This document shows, one piece after another, positions 7,060-18,417 of a DNA stretch of 64,000 bases. This DNA comes from JAJEFO01 sp965208685 (GTDB lineage Bacteria > Pseudomonadota > Alphaproteobacteria > Rhodobacterales > Rhodobacteraceae): positions 4,340,001-4,404,000 of the forward strand of contig CBDBPL010000007.1 of NCBI GenBank assembly GCA_965208685.1. Reading direction: 5' to 3'. The stretch's first letter is position 1. Every line of letters starts with the position of its first letter. A program made the position numbers and the translations under genes. A model generated the notes under the pieces. That model made no database searches, was not told where the DNA came from, and saw nothing but the letters and a program-made list of their open reading frames with translations.

Positions 7060-7635
7060 ATGATCGATCTTGTTGCCCGAACGAGCGTGGACCGGCGTCT
7101 GGCCGGCGTGATTGCCCCGGTGGTCGAAGACCTGGGCTTTGAGCTTGTGCGAGTGCGACTGCTGTCCGGAAAGTCGAGGACTTTGCAGATCATGGCTGAA
7201 CGCCCGGACGGCGGCATGGAGGTCGACGACTGCGCAGCGATATCGACGGCCGTAAGCGCAACGCTGGATGTCGAAGATCCGATCGAGGATGCCTATACCC
7301 TGGAAGTCAGTTCGCCTGGCATCGATCGTCCGTTGACGCGCATGAAGGACTTTTCGGCGTGGAGCGGATGCGAGGCAAAGCTTGAGACGTCCGAGTTGAT
7401 TGACGGCCGCAAGCGATTCAGGGGCATGCTTCACGGTGTCGAGGAAGACGAAGTGCTCGTTGAGGTCGACGAAGGGATTGTCGGGCTCAAGTTCGACTGG
7501 TTGAGCGATGCAAGACTTGTGTTGAATGACGATCTGGTGCGCGCCTCGCTGAAGGCGCGCGGCAATCCGAACCGAACTCCCCGGGCGGATATTGACGATG
7601 CCGAAGAGAACATGGATGCCGACAAGGAGGCCTGA
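7060..7635 (+). CDS. rimP: Ribosome maturation factor RimP
   Basis: A 191-residue protein needed for 30S subunit maturation. Order of domains: N-terminal alpha/beta domain (VIAPVVEDLGFELVRVRLL at about 15-33), the conserved stretch with DDCAAIS and YTLEVSSPGIDRPLT (about 80-94), and an Sm-like beta-barrel C-terminal domain. An acidic tail (DIDDAEENMDADKEA) ends it. ATG 7060 fits the family start; the frame stays open upstream to 6547 only through high GC content. First gene of a tight operon with nusA (two bases apart), placed right after the leader hairpin. Confidence 0.93.
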   Translation: MIDLVARTSVDRRLAGVIAPVVEDLGFELVRVRLLSGKSRTLQIMAERPDGGMEVDDCAAISTAVSATLDVEDPIEDAYTLEVSSPGIDRPLTRMKDFSAWSGCEAKLETSELIDGRKRFRGMLHGVEEDEVLVEVDEGIVGLKFDWLSDARLVLNDDLVRASLKARGNPNRTPRADIDDAEENMDADKEA

Positions 7636-7637
7636 AA

Positions 7638-9263
7638 ATGGCGATCACATCCGCGAACCAGCTTGAACTCCTGCAGACCGCCGAAGCGGTCGCGCGCGAA
7701 AAGATGATCGACCCGGCGCTGGTTGTCGAGGCGATGGAGGAAAGCCTCGCCCGAGCGGCGAAGAGCCGGTACGGAACCGAGCTGGACATCCGCGTGTCGA
7801 TCGACCGCAAGACCGGAAAGGCGACGTTCACGCGAGTGCGGACGGTAGTCGACCCCGAGACGGAGGAGATCGAGAACTACCAGGCGCAACTGACGCCGGA
7901 ACAGGCGCGCCAGTACCTCGTCGACCCCAAGCCGGGAGACACGATCGTGGACGAGGTGCCGCCGGTGGACATGAATCGAATCGCGGCGCAGTCTGCGAAG
8001 CAGGTGATCCTGCAAAAGGTCCGTGAGGCCGAACGGGACAGGCAGTTCGAAGAGTTCAAGGATCGCGCCGGCACCATCATCAACGGCGTCGTCAAGCGCG
8101 AGGAGTACGGCAACGTGATCGTTGACGTGGGTCGCGGCGAGGGCGTCCTGCGCCGGAACGAGAAGATCGGACGGGAATCCTACCGCCCCGGCGACCGCAT
8201 TCGCTGCTACATCAAGGACGTGCGGAGCGAGACCCGGGGACCGCAGATATTCCTGAGCAGGACGGCGTCTGAGTTCATGGCGGAACTCTTCAGGATGGAA
8301 GTGCCCGAGATCTACGACGGCATCATCGAGATCAAGGCTGTGGCGCGCGATCCGGGCAGCCGGGCAAAGATCGCGGTCATCTCGTACGAATCCTCGATCG
8401 ACCCGGTCGGGGCCTGCGTCGGCATGCGCGGCTCCCGCGTGCAGGCCGTCGTCAACGAATTGCAGGGCGAAAAGATCGACATCATTCCCTGGAACGAGGA
8501 CGCGCCGACATTTCTCGTCAACGCGCTTCAGCCCGCCGAGGTTTCCAAGGTGGTTCTTGACGAGGACGCCGAGCGAATCGAGGTCGTGGTGCCGGAGGAG
8601 CAGCTGAGCCTCGCCATTGGCCGGCGCGGACAGAATGTCCGGCTGGCGTCGCAGCTCACCGGGCTCGACATCGACATCATGACCGAAGAAGAGGAGAGCC
8701 AGCGTCGTCAGGCGGAATTCGAGGAGCGGACCAAGCTCTTCATGGACACGCTGGATCTCGACGAGTTCTTCGCGCAACTGCTCGTGTCGGAAGGTTTCAC
8801 GAGCCTCGAGGAGGTTGCATATGTCGAAATCGACGAATTGCTGGTCATCGACGGCGTAGACGAGGATACGGCCAACGAGCTTCAGGCCCGAGCTCGCGAC
8901 CACATCGACGAGCAAAACAGGCAATCCGAGGAACGCGCCCGCAAGCTGGGTGCCGAAGACAGCCTGTTTGCATTCGACGGCCTGACGCCCCAGATGATCG
9001 AGGTTCTGGCGAGCGACGGCGTGAAGACGATCGAGGAGTTCGCAAGATGCGCCGACTGGGAGCTTGCCGGTGGATGGACCACTGTCAAAGGAGAGAGAAC
9101 CAAGGATGACGGCCTTCTTGAAAGCTTCAACGTCTCCTTGGAAGAAGCGCAGAACATGGTGATGACCGCGCGAATCCAGCTCGGCTGGGTGGACCCCGAA
9201 CAGCTCGAGGCCGAAAGTGACGAAGAGACCGAAGCGGACGCGGCAGAGGAGGTCGAGGCCTGA
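7638..9263 (+). CDS. nusA: Transcription termination/antitermination factor NusA
   Basis: A 541-residue RNA polymerase-associated factor controlling pausing, termination and antitermination. Domains in order: N-terminal RNAP-binding domain (about 1-125, with the helix AREKMIDPALVVEAMEESLA), S1 domain (about 135-200, VKREEYGNVIVDVGRGEGVL), two KH domains (about 230-350, including the GACVGMRGSRVQAVVNEL and AIGRRGQNVRLASQLTGLDI motifs), then two acidic helix-hairpin-helix-type C-terminal repeats and an acidic tail. Length matches alphaproteobacterial NusA. Its stop sits 15 bases before the rnpM start. NusA may feed back on its own operon through the leader hairpin upstream of rimP. Confidence 0.97.
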   Translation: MAITSANQLELLQTAEAVAREKMIDPALVVEAMEESLARAAKSRYGTELDIRVSIDRKTGKATFTRVRTVVDPETEEIENYQAQLTPEQARQYLVDPKPGDTIVDEVPPVDMNRIAAQSAKQVILQKVREAERDRQFEEFKDRAGTIINGVVKREEYGNVIVDVGRGEGVLRRNEKIGRESYRPGDRIRCYIKDVRSETRGPQIFLSRTASEFMAELFRMEVPEIYDGIIEIKAVARDPGSRAKIAVISYESSIDPVGACVGMRGSRVQAVVNELQGEKIDIIPWNEDAPTFLVNALQPAEVSKVVLDEDAERIEVVVPEEQLSLAIGRRGQNVRLASQLTGLDIDIMTEEEESQRRQAEFEERTKLFMDTLDLDEFFAQLLVSEGFTSLEEVAYVEIDELLVIDGVDEDTANELQARARDHIDEQNRQSEERARKLGAEDSLFAFDGLTPQMIEVLASDGVKTIEEFARCADWELAGGWTTVKGERTKDDGLLESFNVSLEEAQNMVMTARIQLGWVDPEQLEAESDEETEADAAEEVEA

Positions 9264-9278
9264 TGGCCTCGAACTGTC

Positions 9279-9911
9279 TTGCCCAGAGGCGGCAAAGCAA
9301 AAGCTCGCGGCGAACCCGAACGCCGCTGCATCGCGACCGGCGAGACCCGGCCGAAGCGTCGTCTGATCCGCTTTGCGGTCAGCCCGGACGGCGAGGTCGT
9401 GCCGGATGTCCTGGAGAAGCTGCCGGGGCGCGGGATATGGGTTGCAGCAAATAGAGGCGCCTTGGACGCGGCCATGCGCCAAGGTCTTTTTGGCCGGGCG
9501 GCAAGGAAGCAGGTGTCCGTGCCCGCCACGCTGCCTGCCGATGTCGAGAAGCTGCTGGCACGGCGCTTGACCGACCGGCTCTCGATGGCGCGGAAGGCCG
9601 GCCTGGCGGTGGCAGGGTTCGAAAGGGTGAAGGACTGGCTCGGTCGCGGCGAGGCCAGGATCCTGTTTCAGGCCACGGACGGCTCGGATCGGGGCAAGTC
9701 CAGGCTTCATCCGCCGGGTGGCCGAGGCAGCTATTTCGAGGTTCTGACGGCGTCAGAATTGGGTTTGTCCTTTGGTCGGGAACGTGTGATACATGCGGCG
9801 CTCGGAAATGGCGGCCTCACTGAAATGGTCAGGGAGGACGCCATCCGGCTATCTGGCGTTCGCGAATTGGGCGGTGGCATGTCCACCGAAGAGGTGAAGA
9901 AGATCCTATGA
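9279..9911 (+). CDS. rnpM: RNA-binding protein RnpM/YlxR (DUF448) with L7Ae-like C-terminal domain
   Basis: A 210-residue protein of the YlxR family, recently linked in Gram-positives to RNase P. The N-terminal DUF448 domain carries PERRCIATGETRPKRRLIRF (about 13-32) and LPGRGIWVAANR. The second half resembles L7Ae-type RNA-binding proteins, including RKAGLAVAGFERVKDWL. The only in-frame start after the nusA stop is TTG at 9279; the ATG at 9263 belongs to another frame that lacks similarity. Its stop overlaps the infB start by four bases. The fused two-domain form is usual in alphaproteobacteria. Confidence 0.88.
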   Translation: MPRGGKAKARGEPERRCIATGETRPKRRLIRFAVSPDGEVVPDVLEKLPGRGIWVAANRGALDAAMRQGLFGRAARKQVSVPATLPADVEKLLARRLTDRLSMARKAGLAVAGFERVKDWLGRGEARILFQATDGSDRGKSRLHPPGGRGSYFEVLTASELGLSFGRERVIHAALGNGGLTEMVREDAIRLSGVRELGGGMSTEEVKKIL

Positions 9912-12391
9912 GCGAAAGTGACGGCAAGAAGACGCTCGGCCTGCGCGGGCGCGGTCCCGGCCAGGTGAAGCAGAGCTTTTCGCATGGCAGAACCAAGAAC
10001 GTCGTGGTCGAAACGAAGCGCAAGCGCGTTGTCGTGCCGAAGCCGGGTGCTGTCAAGAAGCCATCCCAGCCGAAGACGGCAACCGTTCAGGCTACGGACC
10101 CCACCAATCGGCCTGCCGGAATATCTGATGCGGAGCTCGAGCGCCGAATGAGGGCGCTGGCGGCCGCCAAGGCGGCGGAAGCCGACGATGCCAGGAAGCG
10201 CGCCGACGAGGAAAGGGCTCGTGCCGAAGAGCGCGAAAGGCGCAAGGCCGAAGCTGTTGCCAAGGAACGCGAGGAACAGGAACGCGCGGAGAGAGCCCGG
10301 ACGAAAGCGGAAGAAGAGGAGCGCAAGAAGGCAGAGGCCGCGCGCGCGCGCGCAGCTGCAGAGCCGGCGCCCGCTGCAGAGCCGGCACCAGCGCGCGGTG
10401 GCGGAAAGACCGCGCCGAAGCGTGAGCAGCGGGAGGACCGGGAGCCGCGCCGCGACAATCGGGGCGGGCGTTCTCGCGGCGCTGGCGGAAGGCGCGAGGG
10501 AAAGCTGACGCTGAACCAGGCGCTGTCCGGCGGCGAAGGCGGCCGGCAGCGTTCGCTGGCGGCCATCAGGCGAAAGCAGGAGCGGGCACGCCAGAAGGCC
10601 ACGAGCGGCACGCAGGAACGCGAAAAGGTCATGCGCACCGTGCAGCTTCCCGAAGCGATCATGGTCAGCGAGCTGGCGAACCGCATGTCGGAGCGAGTTG
10701 CCGATGTCGTCAAGGCGCTGATGACGAACGGCATCATGGCAACCCAGAACCAGACGATCGACGCGGATACGGCCGAGCTCATCATCGAGTCCTTCGGGCA
10801 CAGCGTTCAGCGGGTGTCCGATGCGGATGTCGAGGACGTGATCGACACGGTTGAGGACAAGGACGACGACTTGAGCCCGCGTCCGCCGGTCATCACGGTC
10901 ATGGGCCACGTCGATCATGGAAAGACATCGCTTCTCGACGCCATTCGCGAGACCAAGGTCACTGCGGGCGAGGCTGGCGGCATCACGCAGCACATAGGCG
11001 CATACCAGGTCACGACGGGGGATAAGTCGGTTCTGACATTCCTGGACACGCCCGGTCACGCGGCGTTCACGTCCATGCGCGCGCGCGGTGCGCAGGTCAC
11101 GGATATCGTGGTGCTTGTCGTCGCGGCCGACGATTCCGTCATGCCGCAGACGATCGAGGCGATCAATCATGCCAAGGCTGCCGAAGTGCCGATCATCATC
11201 GCGATCAACAAGACGGACCTGCCGGCGGCCAACCCCGACAAGGTTCGCACCGAGCTCCTTCAGCAGGAAGTGATCGTCGAGAAGATGTCTGGCGAGGTGC
11301 AGGACGTGGAGGTCTCGGCTGTCAAGGGAAGCGGGCTTGACGAATTGCTTGAGGCAATTGCGCTTCAGGCCGAGATCCTCGAACTCAAGGCCAATCCTGA
11401 CCGTGCGGCGCAAGGTGCGGTCATCGAAGCCCAGCTCGATGTCGGACGTGGTCCGGTTGCGACTGTCCTTGTCCAGAACGGAACGCTTCGGCAGGGCGAC
11501 ATCTTTGTCGTCGGAGAGCAGTGGGGCAAGGTTCGCGCGATGGAGAACGACAGGGGCGAGCGGATCAAGGCGGCCGGGCCTTCCGTGCCGGTCGAGGTTC
11601 TCGGCCTGAACGGCACGCCCGAAGCCGGCGACGTCCTGAACGTAGTCGACACGGAAGCGCAGGCACGCGAGATTTCGGACTACAGGGCAAGCCAGGCCAA
11701 GGAAAAGCGTGCCGCCGCCGGGGCCGCGACTACAATTGAGCAAATGCTCCAGAAGGCGAAGGACGGCGAAAGCGTCGTCGAAATGCCGCTTGTCGTGAAG
11801 GCGGACGTGCAAGGCAGTGCGGAGGCCATCGTCCAGGCGATGGAAAAGATCGGCAACGAAGAAGTGAGCATACGCGTCCTGCATTCGGGTGTCGGCGCCA
11901 TAACCGAGTCGGATGTCGGTCTTGCCGAGGCAAGCGGCGCGCCGGTCTTCGGTTTCAACGTGCGCGCCAACACGCCGGCGCGAAACGCCGCGAACCAGAA
12001 AGGCGTGGACGTTCGATACTACAGCGTGATCTACGATCTCGTGGACGACGCGAAAGCCGCGGCCAGCGGGCTCCTGTCTTCGGAGTTGCGCGAGAGGTTC
12101 ATCGGCTACGCGCAGGTCAAGGAGGCCTTCAAGGTGTCGGGCGTGGGCCGTATCGCGGGCTGCCTCGTGACCGAAGGTACCGCGCGGCGCTCTGCAGGCG
12201 TGCGTCTCCTGCGCGACGACGTGGTGATCCACGAGGGGATCTTGAAGACGCTGAAGCGCTTCAAGGACGAGGTGGCCGAGGTTCCGTCCGGCCAGGAATG
12301 CGGCATGGCCTTCGAGAGCTACGACGACATCAAGGAAGGCGATGTCGTCGAGATCTTCGAACGCGAGGAGGTCGAGCGCACGCTCACCTGA
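9908..12391 (+). CDS. infB: Translation initiation factor IF-2
   Basis: An 827-residue GTPase that brings initiator tRNA to the 30S subunit. Residues about 70-210 are a highly charged Ala/Glu/Arg-rich linker typical of bacterial IF-2. The IF2_N segment follows (VMRTVQLPEAIMVSELANRM). The G domain begins near 330 with GHVDHGKTSLLDAIR (G1), DTPGHAAF (G3) and INKTD (G4). The rest contains domains II, III and the C-terminal tRNA-binding barrel with RIAGCLVTEGTARR. ATG 9908 overlaps the rnpM stop. The gene converges on mutT with a 29-bp gap. Confidence 0.97.
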   Translation: MSESDGKKTLGLRGRGPGQVKQSFSHGRTKNVVVETKRKRVVVPKPGAVKKPSQPKTATVQATDPTNRPAGISDAELERRMRALAAAKAAEADDARKRADEERARAEERERRKAEAVAKEREEQERAERARTKAEEEERKKAEAARARAAAEPAPAAEPAPARGGGKTAPKREQREDREPRRDNRGGRSRGAGGRREGKLTLNQALSGGEGGRQRSLAAIRRKQERARQKATSGTQEREKVMRTVQLPEAIMVSELANRMSERVADVVKALMTNGIMATQNQTIDADTAELIIESFGHSVQRVSDADVEDVIDTVEDKDDDLSPRPPVITVMGHVDHGKTSLLDAIRETKVTAGEAGGITQHIGAYQVTTGDKSVLTFLDTPGHAAFTSMRARGAQVTDIVVLVVAADDSVMPQTIEAINHAKAAEVPIIIAINKTDLPAANPDKVRTELLQQEVIVEKMSGEVQDVEVSAVKGSGLDELLEAIALQAEILELKANPDRAAQGAVIEAQLDVGRGPVATVLVQNGTLRQGDIFVVGEQWGKVRAMENDRGERIKAAGPSVPVEVLGLNGTPEAGDVLNVVDTEAQAREISDYRASQAKEKRAAAGAATTIEQMLQKAKDGESVVEMPLVVKADVQGSAEAIVQAMEKIGNEEVSIRVLHSGVGAITESDVGLAEASGAPVFGFNVRANTPARNAANQKGVDVRYYSVIYDLVDDAKAAASGLLSSELRERFIGYAQVKEAFKVSGVGRIAGCLVTEGTARRSAGVRLLRDDVVIHEGILKTLKRFKDEVAEVPSGQECGMAFESYDDIKEGDVVEIFEREEVERTLT

Positions 12392-12420
12392 CCATTGCAG
12401 CGTCGAGCGGCAGAACCAGG

Positions 12421-12819
12421 CTACAGCCAGTCCCTGAGGACCGGAATCAACGGAATGTCGGCGGGCGGCATCGGGTAGTCGCGCAGCGCGGCAGGCCTGA
12501 CCCATCTGAGATTCTGTTCTTCCCTTGAGGCCGGCGTGCCCCGCCACTTCCGGCAGGCAAAAAGCGGCATCAGGAGGTGAAAGTCGTCATAGGCATGGCT
12601 CGCGAAAGTCAGCGGAGCGAGGCAGCTTTCCCATGTTTCGATTCCGAGCTCCTCGCGCAGCTCCCGTATGAGCGCCGCCTCCGGAGCTTCGCCGTCCTCG
12701 ACCTTTCCGCCCGGAAATTCCCAAAGGCCGGCCATCGACTTGCCATTTGGCCTTTGGGCGAGAAGAACCCGGCCATCGGGGTCGACGAGGGCCACTGCGG
12801 ACACGAGGACGATCGTCAC
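12421..12819 (-). CDS. mutT: MutT-type Nudix hydrolase (8-oxo-dGTP diphosphatase)
   Basis: A 132-residue Nudix protein that hydrolyses oxidised dGTP to prevent mutation. The Nudix box spans about residues 38-60, with GGKVEDGE at the start, the Arg-Glu pair in IRELREELGI and the two metal-binding Glu. LLAQRPNGKSMAGLWEFPGG before it matches the MutT subfamily rather than other Nudix groups. The ATG overlaps the argJ stop by four bases, so it is translationally coupled to argJ; this pairing is common in Rhodobacterales. Confidence 0.92.
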   Translation of the reverse strand: MTIVLVSAVALVDPDGRVLLAQRPNGKSMAGLWEFPGGKVEDGEAPEAALIRELREELGIETWESCLAPLTFASHAYDDFHLLMPLFACRKWRGTPASREEQNLRWVRPAALRDYPMPPADIPLIPVLRDWL

Positions 12820-14045
12820 GAACGATAGTCCGCGTTGATGGCAATGTACCTTTCCGTAAGGTCGCAGGTGTAGACTGTTGCCGTGCCGGCCCCTAGGCCA
12901 AGCTCCACCGAGACGGAGACGTTGTCGCCGCTCATGTGTTCGGCGGCCTCCGCTTCCGCGTAGCCGGGAGCGACCCTGCCATCCTTGGCAACCAGCACGT
13001 TCCCAAACCGGATCGAGAGCCGGTCCCTGTCAGCTTCGGCGCCCGACTTGCCGATCGCCATGACGACTCGACCCCAATTTGGATCCTCGCCTGCAATCGC
13101 CGTCTTGACCAATGGCGAGTTTGCGATCGCGAAAGCGATCTGGCGGGCATCGCTTTGGCTCGCGGCGCCTGTGACACTGACAGTGACGAACTTGCTGGCC
13201 CCTTCGCCGTCACGCACGACCTGCCTTGCGAGATCATCCATGACTTCTGCAAGGGCTGCCGCGAACGCATCGCTGCCGCCCACGTCAACGCCCGACGCTC
13301 CCGTCGCGGCGACGAGAAGCGTGTCGGAGGTTGACGTGTCGCTGTCGACCGTGATGCAGTTGAAGGTCTTGTCGCAGGCGGCAGCCACGAGCGACTGAAG
13401 GCTGTCCTGCGAGATCCGGGCATCGGAGAAGATGTAGACCAGCATCGTCGCCATGTCGGGCGCGATCATGCCGGAGCCTTTCGCGATTCCGACGATGCGA
13501 ATGATGTTTCCGTCGACATCGACAGTCCGGCCAGCCCCTTTCGGGAAGGTGTCGGTGGTCATGATCGCGCGCGCGGCGTCGGCGATGCCATGTTCATCCA
13601 GCTTCTCGGCAAGCGCCGCCAGCGTCGCGGTGATGCGATCGTGGGGGAGCGGCTCGCCTATGACGCCGGTGGAGGACGTGAAGATCCGGAGTTCCGGGAT
13701 ACCGGTCGCATTGGCGACCGCGTTCGTGATGGCCTTGACCGAGGTCACGCCCGCCGCGCCGGTGAATGCGTTCGCGTTTCCGGCATTGACGACAATGGCC
13801 GCACCGGCCTCTGCTGGCGTTCCAATCTTCTCCTGGCAGTCCAGCACCGGGGCGGCCCGGGTCTTCGACCTGGTGAACGTGCCGGCAATGGTCGTGCCGG
13901 GCGCCAGCTCGGCCAGCATCACGTCGGCGCGACTCTTGTACTTTATTCCGGCCGCCGCCGTCGCGAACCGGACGCCAGCGATCGCGGGCAGATCCGGAAA
14001 GCCGCCCCTGGGAGCCAGCGGGGAGACGGGGAGGCTGCCGGCCAA
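12816..14045 (-). CDS. argJ: Bifunctional glutamate N-acetyltransferase / amino-acid acetyltransferase
   Basis: A 409-residue ArgJ, which transfers acetyl from N-acetylornithine to glutamate in the cyclic arginine pathway. The self-cleavage site is visible in KGSGMIAPDMATMLVYIF at about 185-202: cleavage occurs before the Thr of ATM, which becomes the nucleophile of the beta chain. Other family blocks are GIKYKSRADVML near the N-terminus, VVNAGNANAFTG and SSTGVIGEPLP (oxyanion hole). Two bases separate its start from the ppiC stop, and mutT overlaps its end, so ppiC-argJ-mutT is one leftward operon. Whether it is mono- or bifunctional cannot be told by eye. Confidence 0.94.
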   Translation of the reverse strand: MAGSLPVSPLAPRGGFPDLPAIAGVRFATAAAGIKYKSRADVMLAELAPGTTIAGTFTRSKTRAAPVLDCQEKIGTPAEAGAAIVVNAGNANAFTGAAGVTSVKAITNAVANATGIPELRIFTSSTGVIGEPLPHDRITATLAALAEKLDEHGIADAARAIMTTDTFPKGAGRTVDVDGNIIRIVGIAKGSGMIAPDMATMLVYIFSDARISQDSLQSLVAAACDKTFNCITVDSDTSTSDTLLVAATGASGVDVGGSDAFAAALAEVMDDLARQVVRDGEGASKFVTVSVTGAASQSDARQIAFAIANSPLVKTAIAGEDPNWGRVVMAIGKSGAEADRDRLSIRFGNVLVAKDGRVAPGYAEAEAAEHMSGDNVSVSVELGLGAGTATVYTCDLTERYIAINADYRS

Positions 14046-14047
14046 GG

Positions 14048-14899
14048 TCAGCCACCCACGAGCGAGACATCGTCCAGAACGATCGGATCGATGTCGTCGG
14101 CCGTCTTGCGCGTTATGTCGGCACCGGCCTTCAGCTCTTCCAGACGGCTTTCGATCGCGGATCGCTGGATGCTGTCAAGAAGCTCTCCCTGAACCTCTGC
14201 AATGGTTGGCACGTCCTTCGTTCGTGTCTCGTTGAGCTTGATGACGTGCCAGCCGAACTGCGTCTGGACCGGTGCCGAAATCGCTCCGGTCTCAAGTGCA
14301 GCGACCGCCGCATCGAACGGAGGCACCATTGCGCCCCTGGCGAACCAGCCCAATTCTCCGCCACCGGGCCCGGAGGGTCCGGTGGACCTTTCCTTCGCGA
14401 GCGTGGCGAAGTCGGCGCCGCCATCCAATTCCGTCACAAGCGCAAGCGCTTCCGCTTCCGTCGTCACGAGAATGTGCGAGGCGTTGTATTCGGTCTGGGG
14501 TTCGGCCGAACCGTAGATCCTGTCATATGCTTCCTGCAGGGCCTCGTTCGTCATGGCGGCGGACGCCACGCGCCGCATTTCCTCGTTGGCGCGAAGCGCG
14601 CGCTCCTCGTTTTCCAGTGTCAGGCGCACTCTGAGCGGGAGAGTCTCGATCACGTTGCCAAGCAACGCATGCTGGACAAGCTGGTCGAGAATTCCCTCGA
14701 AGAGGACGTCGCCCGGAAGTTGCCGGTACTGGTCCGGGAGGCGCTGCTTCAGCAGGATCATGTGTCCCAAGGTGATGTCCGTGCCGTTTACGGTTGCCAC
14801 GACCGTATCCGCACGAACAGGTTCGTCCCCGGGCGCACTCGTCGGAATTGCCAGTGCGATCACGGTCGAGAGGGCGGCAAGCCATGTTCTTGAAGTCAT
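14048..14899 (-). CDS. Periplasmic parvulin-type peptidyl-prolyl isomerase
   Basis: A 283-residue exported foldase. Residues 1-25 form a signal peptide (RTWLAALSTVIALAIPTSA). An N-terminal SurA/PrsA-like helical region follows (VNGTDITLGHMILLKQRLP). The parvulin domain lies at about 135-230 with ASHILVTTEAEA, GPGGGELGWFARGAMVPPF and QFGWHVIKL, all diagnostic. It is the first gene of the leftward ppiC-argJ-mutT operon and is divergent from secA, with a 179-bp shared upstream region. A role in envelope protein folding beside secA is consistent with this placement. Confidence 0.9.
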   Translation of the reverse strand: MTSRTWLAALSTVIALAIPTSAPGDEPVRADTVVATVNGTDITLGHMILLKQRLPDQYRQLPGDVLFEGILDQLVQHALLGNVIETLPLRVRLTLENEERALRANEEMRRVASAAMTNEALQEAYDRIYGSAEPQTEYNASHILVTTEAEALALVTELDGGADFATLAKERSTGPSGPGGGELGWFARGAMVPPFDAAVAALETGAISAPVQTQFGWHVIKLNETRTKDVPTIAEVQGELLDSIQRSAIESRLEELKAGADITRKTADDIDPIVLDDVSLVGG

Positions 14900-15078
14900 G
14901 TTGTGTCCTCGAATGGGGCCGGGGGTCCGGGCGAAGTTGACAGCAGGATACCCGCCCCTTAAATCGCTGAACGTTGGCGAGGCGGTTATTTCCTTGCCCT
15001 TCTATGGCGGGCCAGAGGCACGGGCAACCTCATCCCCTCACACGATCTCGTCAGTCCTGATGCCAAGAGGCGCTGCGA

Positions 15079-17769
<2,691 letters not shown>

Positions 17770-17798
17770 GTCCCGCTGCGCTCGGAAGCGCGCGGGAC
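17770..17798 (+). terminator. Stem-loop after secA
   Basis: GTCCCGC (17770-17776) and GCGCT (17778-17782) pair with AGCGC (17787-17791) and GCGGGAC (17792-17798), leaving one bulged T and a CGGA loop. No strong T-run follows, so it may be a weak terminator or an mRNA 3' stabiliser. Confidence 0.55.
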
Positions 17799-18417
17799 GC
17801 CCCTTCACGTGTCCGGCGGTGAATCGACCCCGGTCCTGTCGTGCACGAGGGCGGAAAGTCGGCTTCCCGCGCGCGTGAACCGACTCATCGTCCGGAATCC
17901 CGAAAGGGCTCGCTCAAGACGACGAAGGTTCCGACGAATTCGCCCACGCTGCCGTCGCCGTCGGAGGGCGAACGCGTGCGGCCTCCCGCCGCCAGCACAA
18001 GGATCATGCCAAGGTGAATCGCTGTCGGCCTCATCGCTTTCCGTCTCCCTTCGTTGCCGGACGCAGGCAGCCAGGAAGCCGCGCGCCAATGAGCGAAACG
18101 CCCGCCGGATTCCGGAATCAGGGCCCGCGCGTCCGGTGAACACGGCAACCTTGCCAGGACGTCAGGGGCATACGGCGTGAGCCCGTTCTCTCACCGCTGC
18201 GGGCCGGGCCGGATCTCCCGGAGAGGGGGAACACGACCGCACCCGATGCTCGGACGCGTTGCAGCCTTGGGGCCGCCGCTCAAGACACTCGGCAAGGCGC
18301 CCGTCCGATTCGTCGCTTCAAGTCCGATGGCGAAGAGGCGTTGCGTGAACGACGGGCAACGTCGGCCCGTGCGCTCGGCGGCCATGTCGATGTTCAAGCC
18401 TTGGCGCGGATGGCCGT
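17799..18417. other. Gap between secA and dnaJ
   Basis: About 620 bases between the convergent secA and dnaJ genes. Apart from one short minus-strand candidate (17885-18034) I see no supported gene, RNA or repeat; the open frames are Arg/Pro-rich and look like high-GC artefacts. Confidence 0.5.
17885..18034 (-). CDS. Possible small secreted protein
   Basis: A 49-residue frame starting ATG at 18034, preceded by GGGAGA at suitable spacing. Its first residues, MRPTAIHLGMILVLAAGG, look like a short signal sequence, and the rest (VGEFVGTFVVLSEPF) is not obviously random. No family is recognised and there is no comparative support, so this is only a candidate. Confidence 0.25.
   Translation of the reverse strand: MRPTAIHLGMILVLAAGGRTRSPSDGDGSVGEFVGTFVVLSEPFRDSGR

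Noticed and set aside
7431..9710. 759-codon minus-strand frame opposite nusA and rnpM
   Set aside because: Antisense artefact of high-GC coding sequence; the plus-strand genes are certain.
9731..12547. 938-codon minus-strand frame opposite infB
   Set aside because: Antisense of an unmistakable infB, with no recognisable domain of its own.
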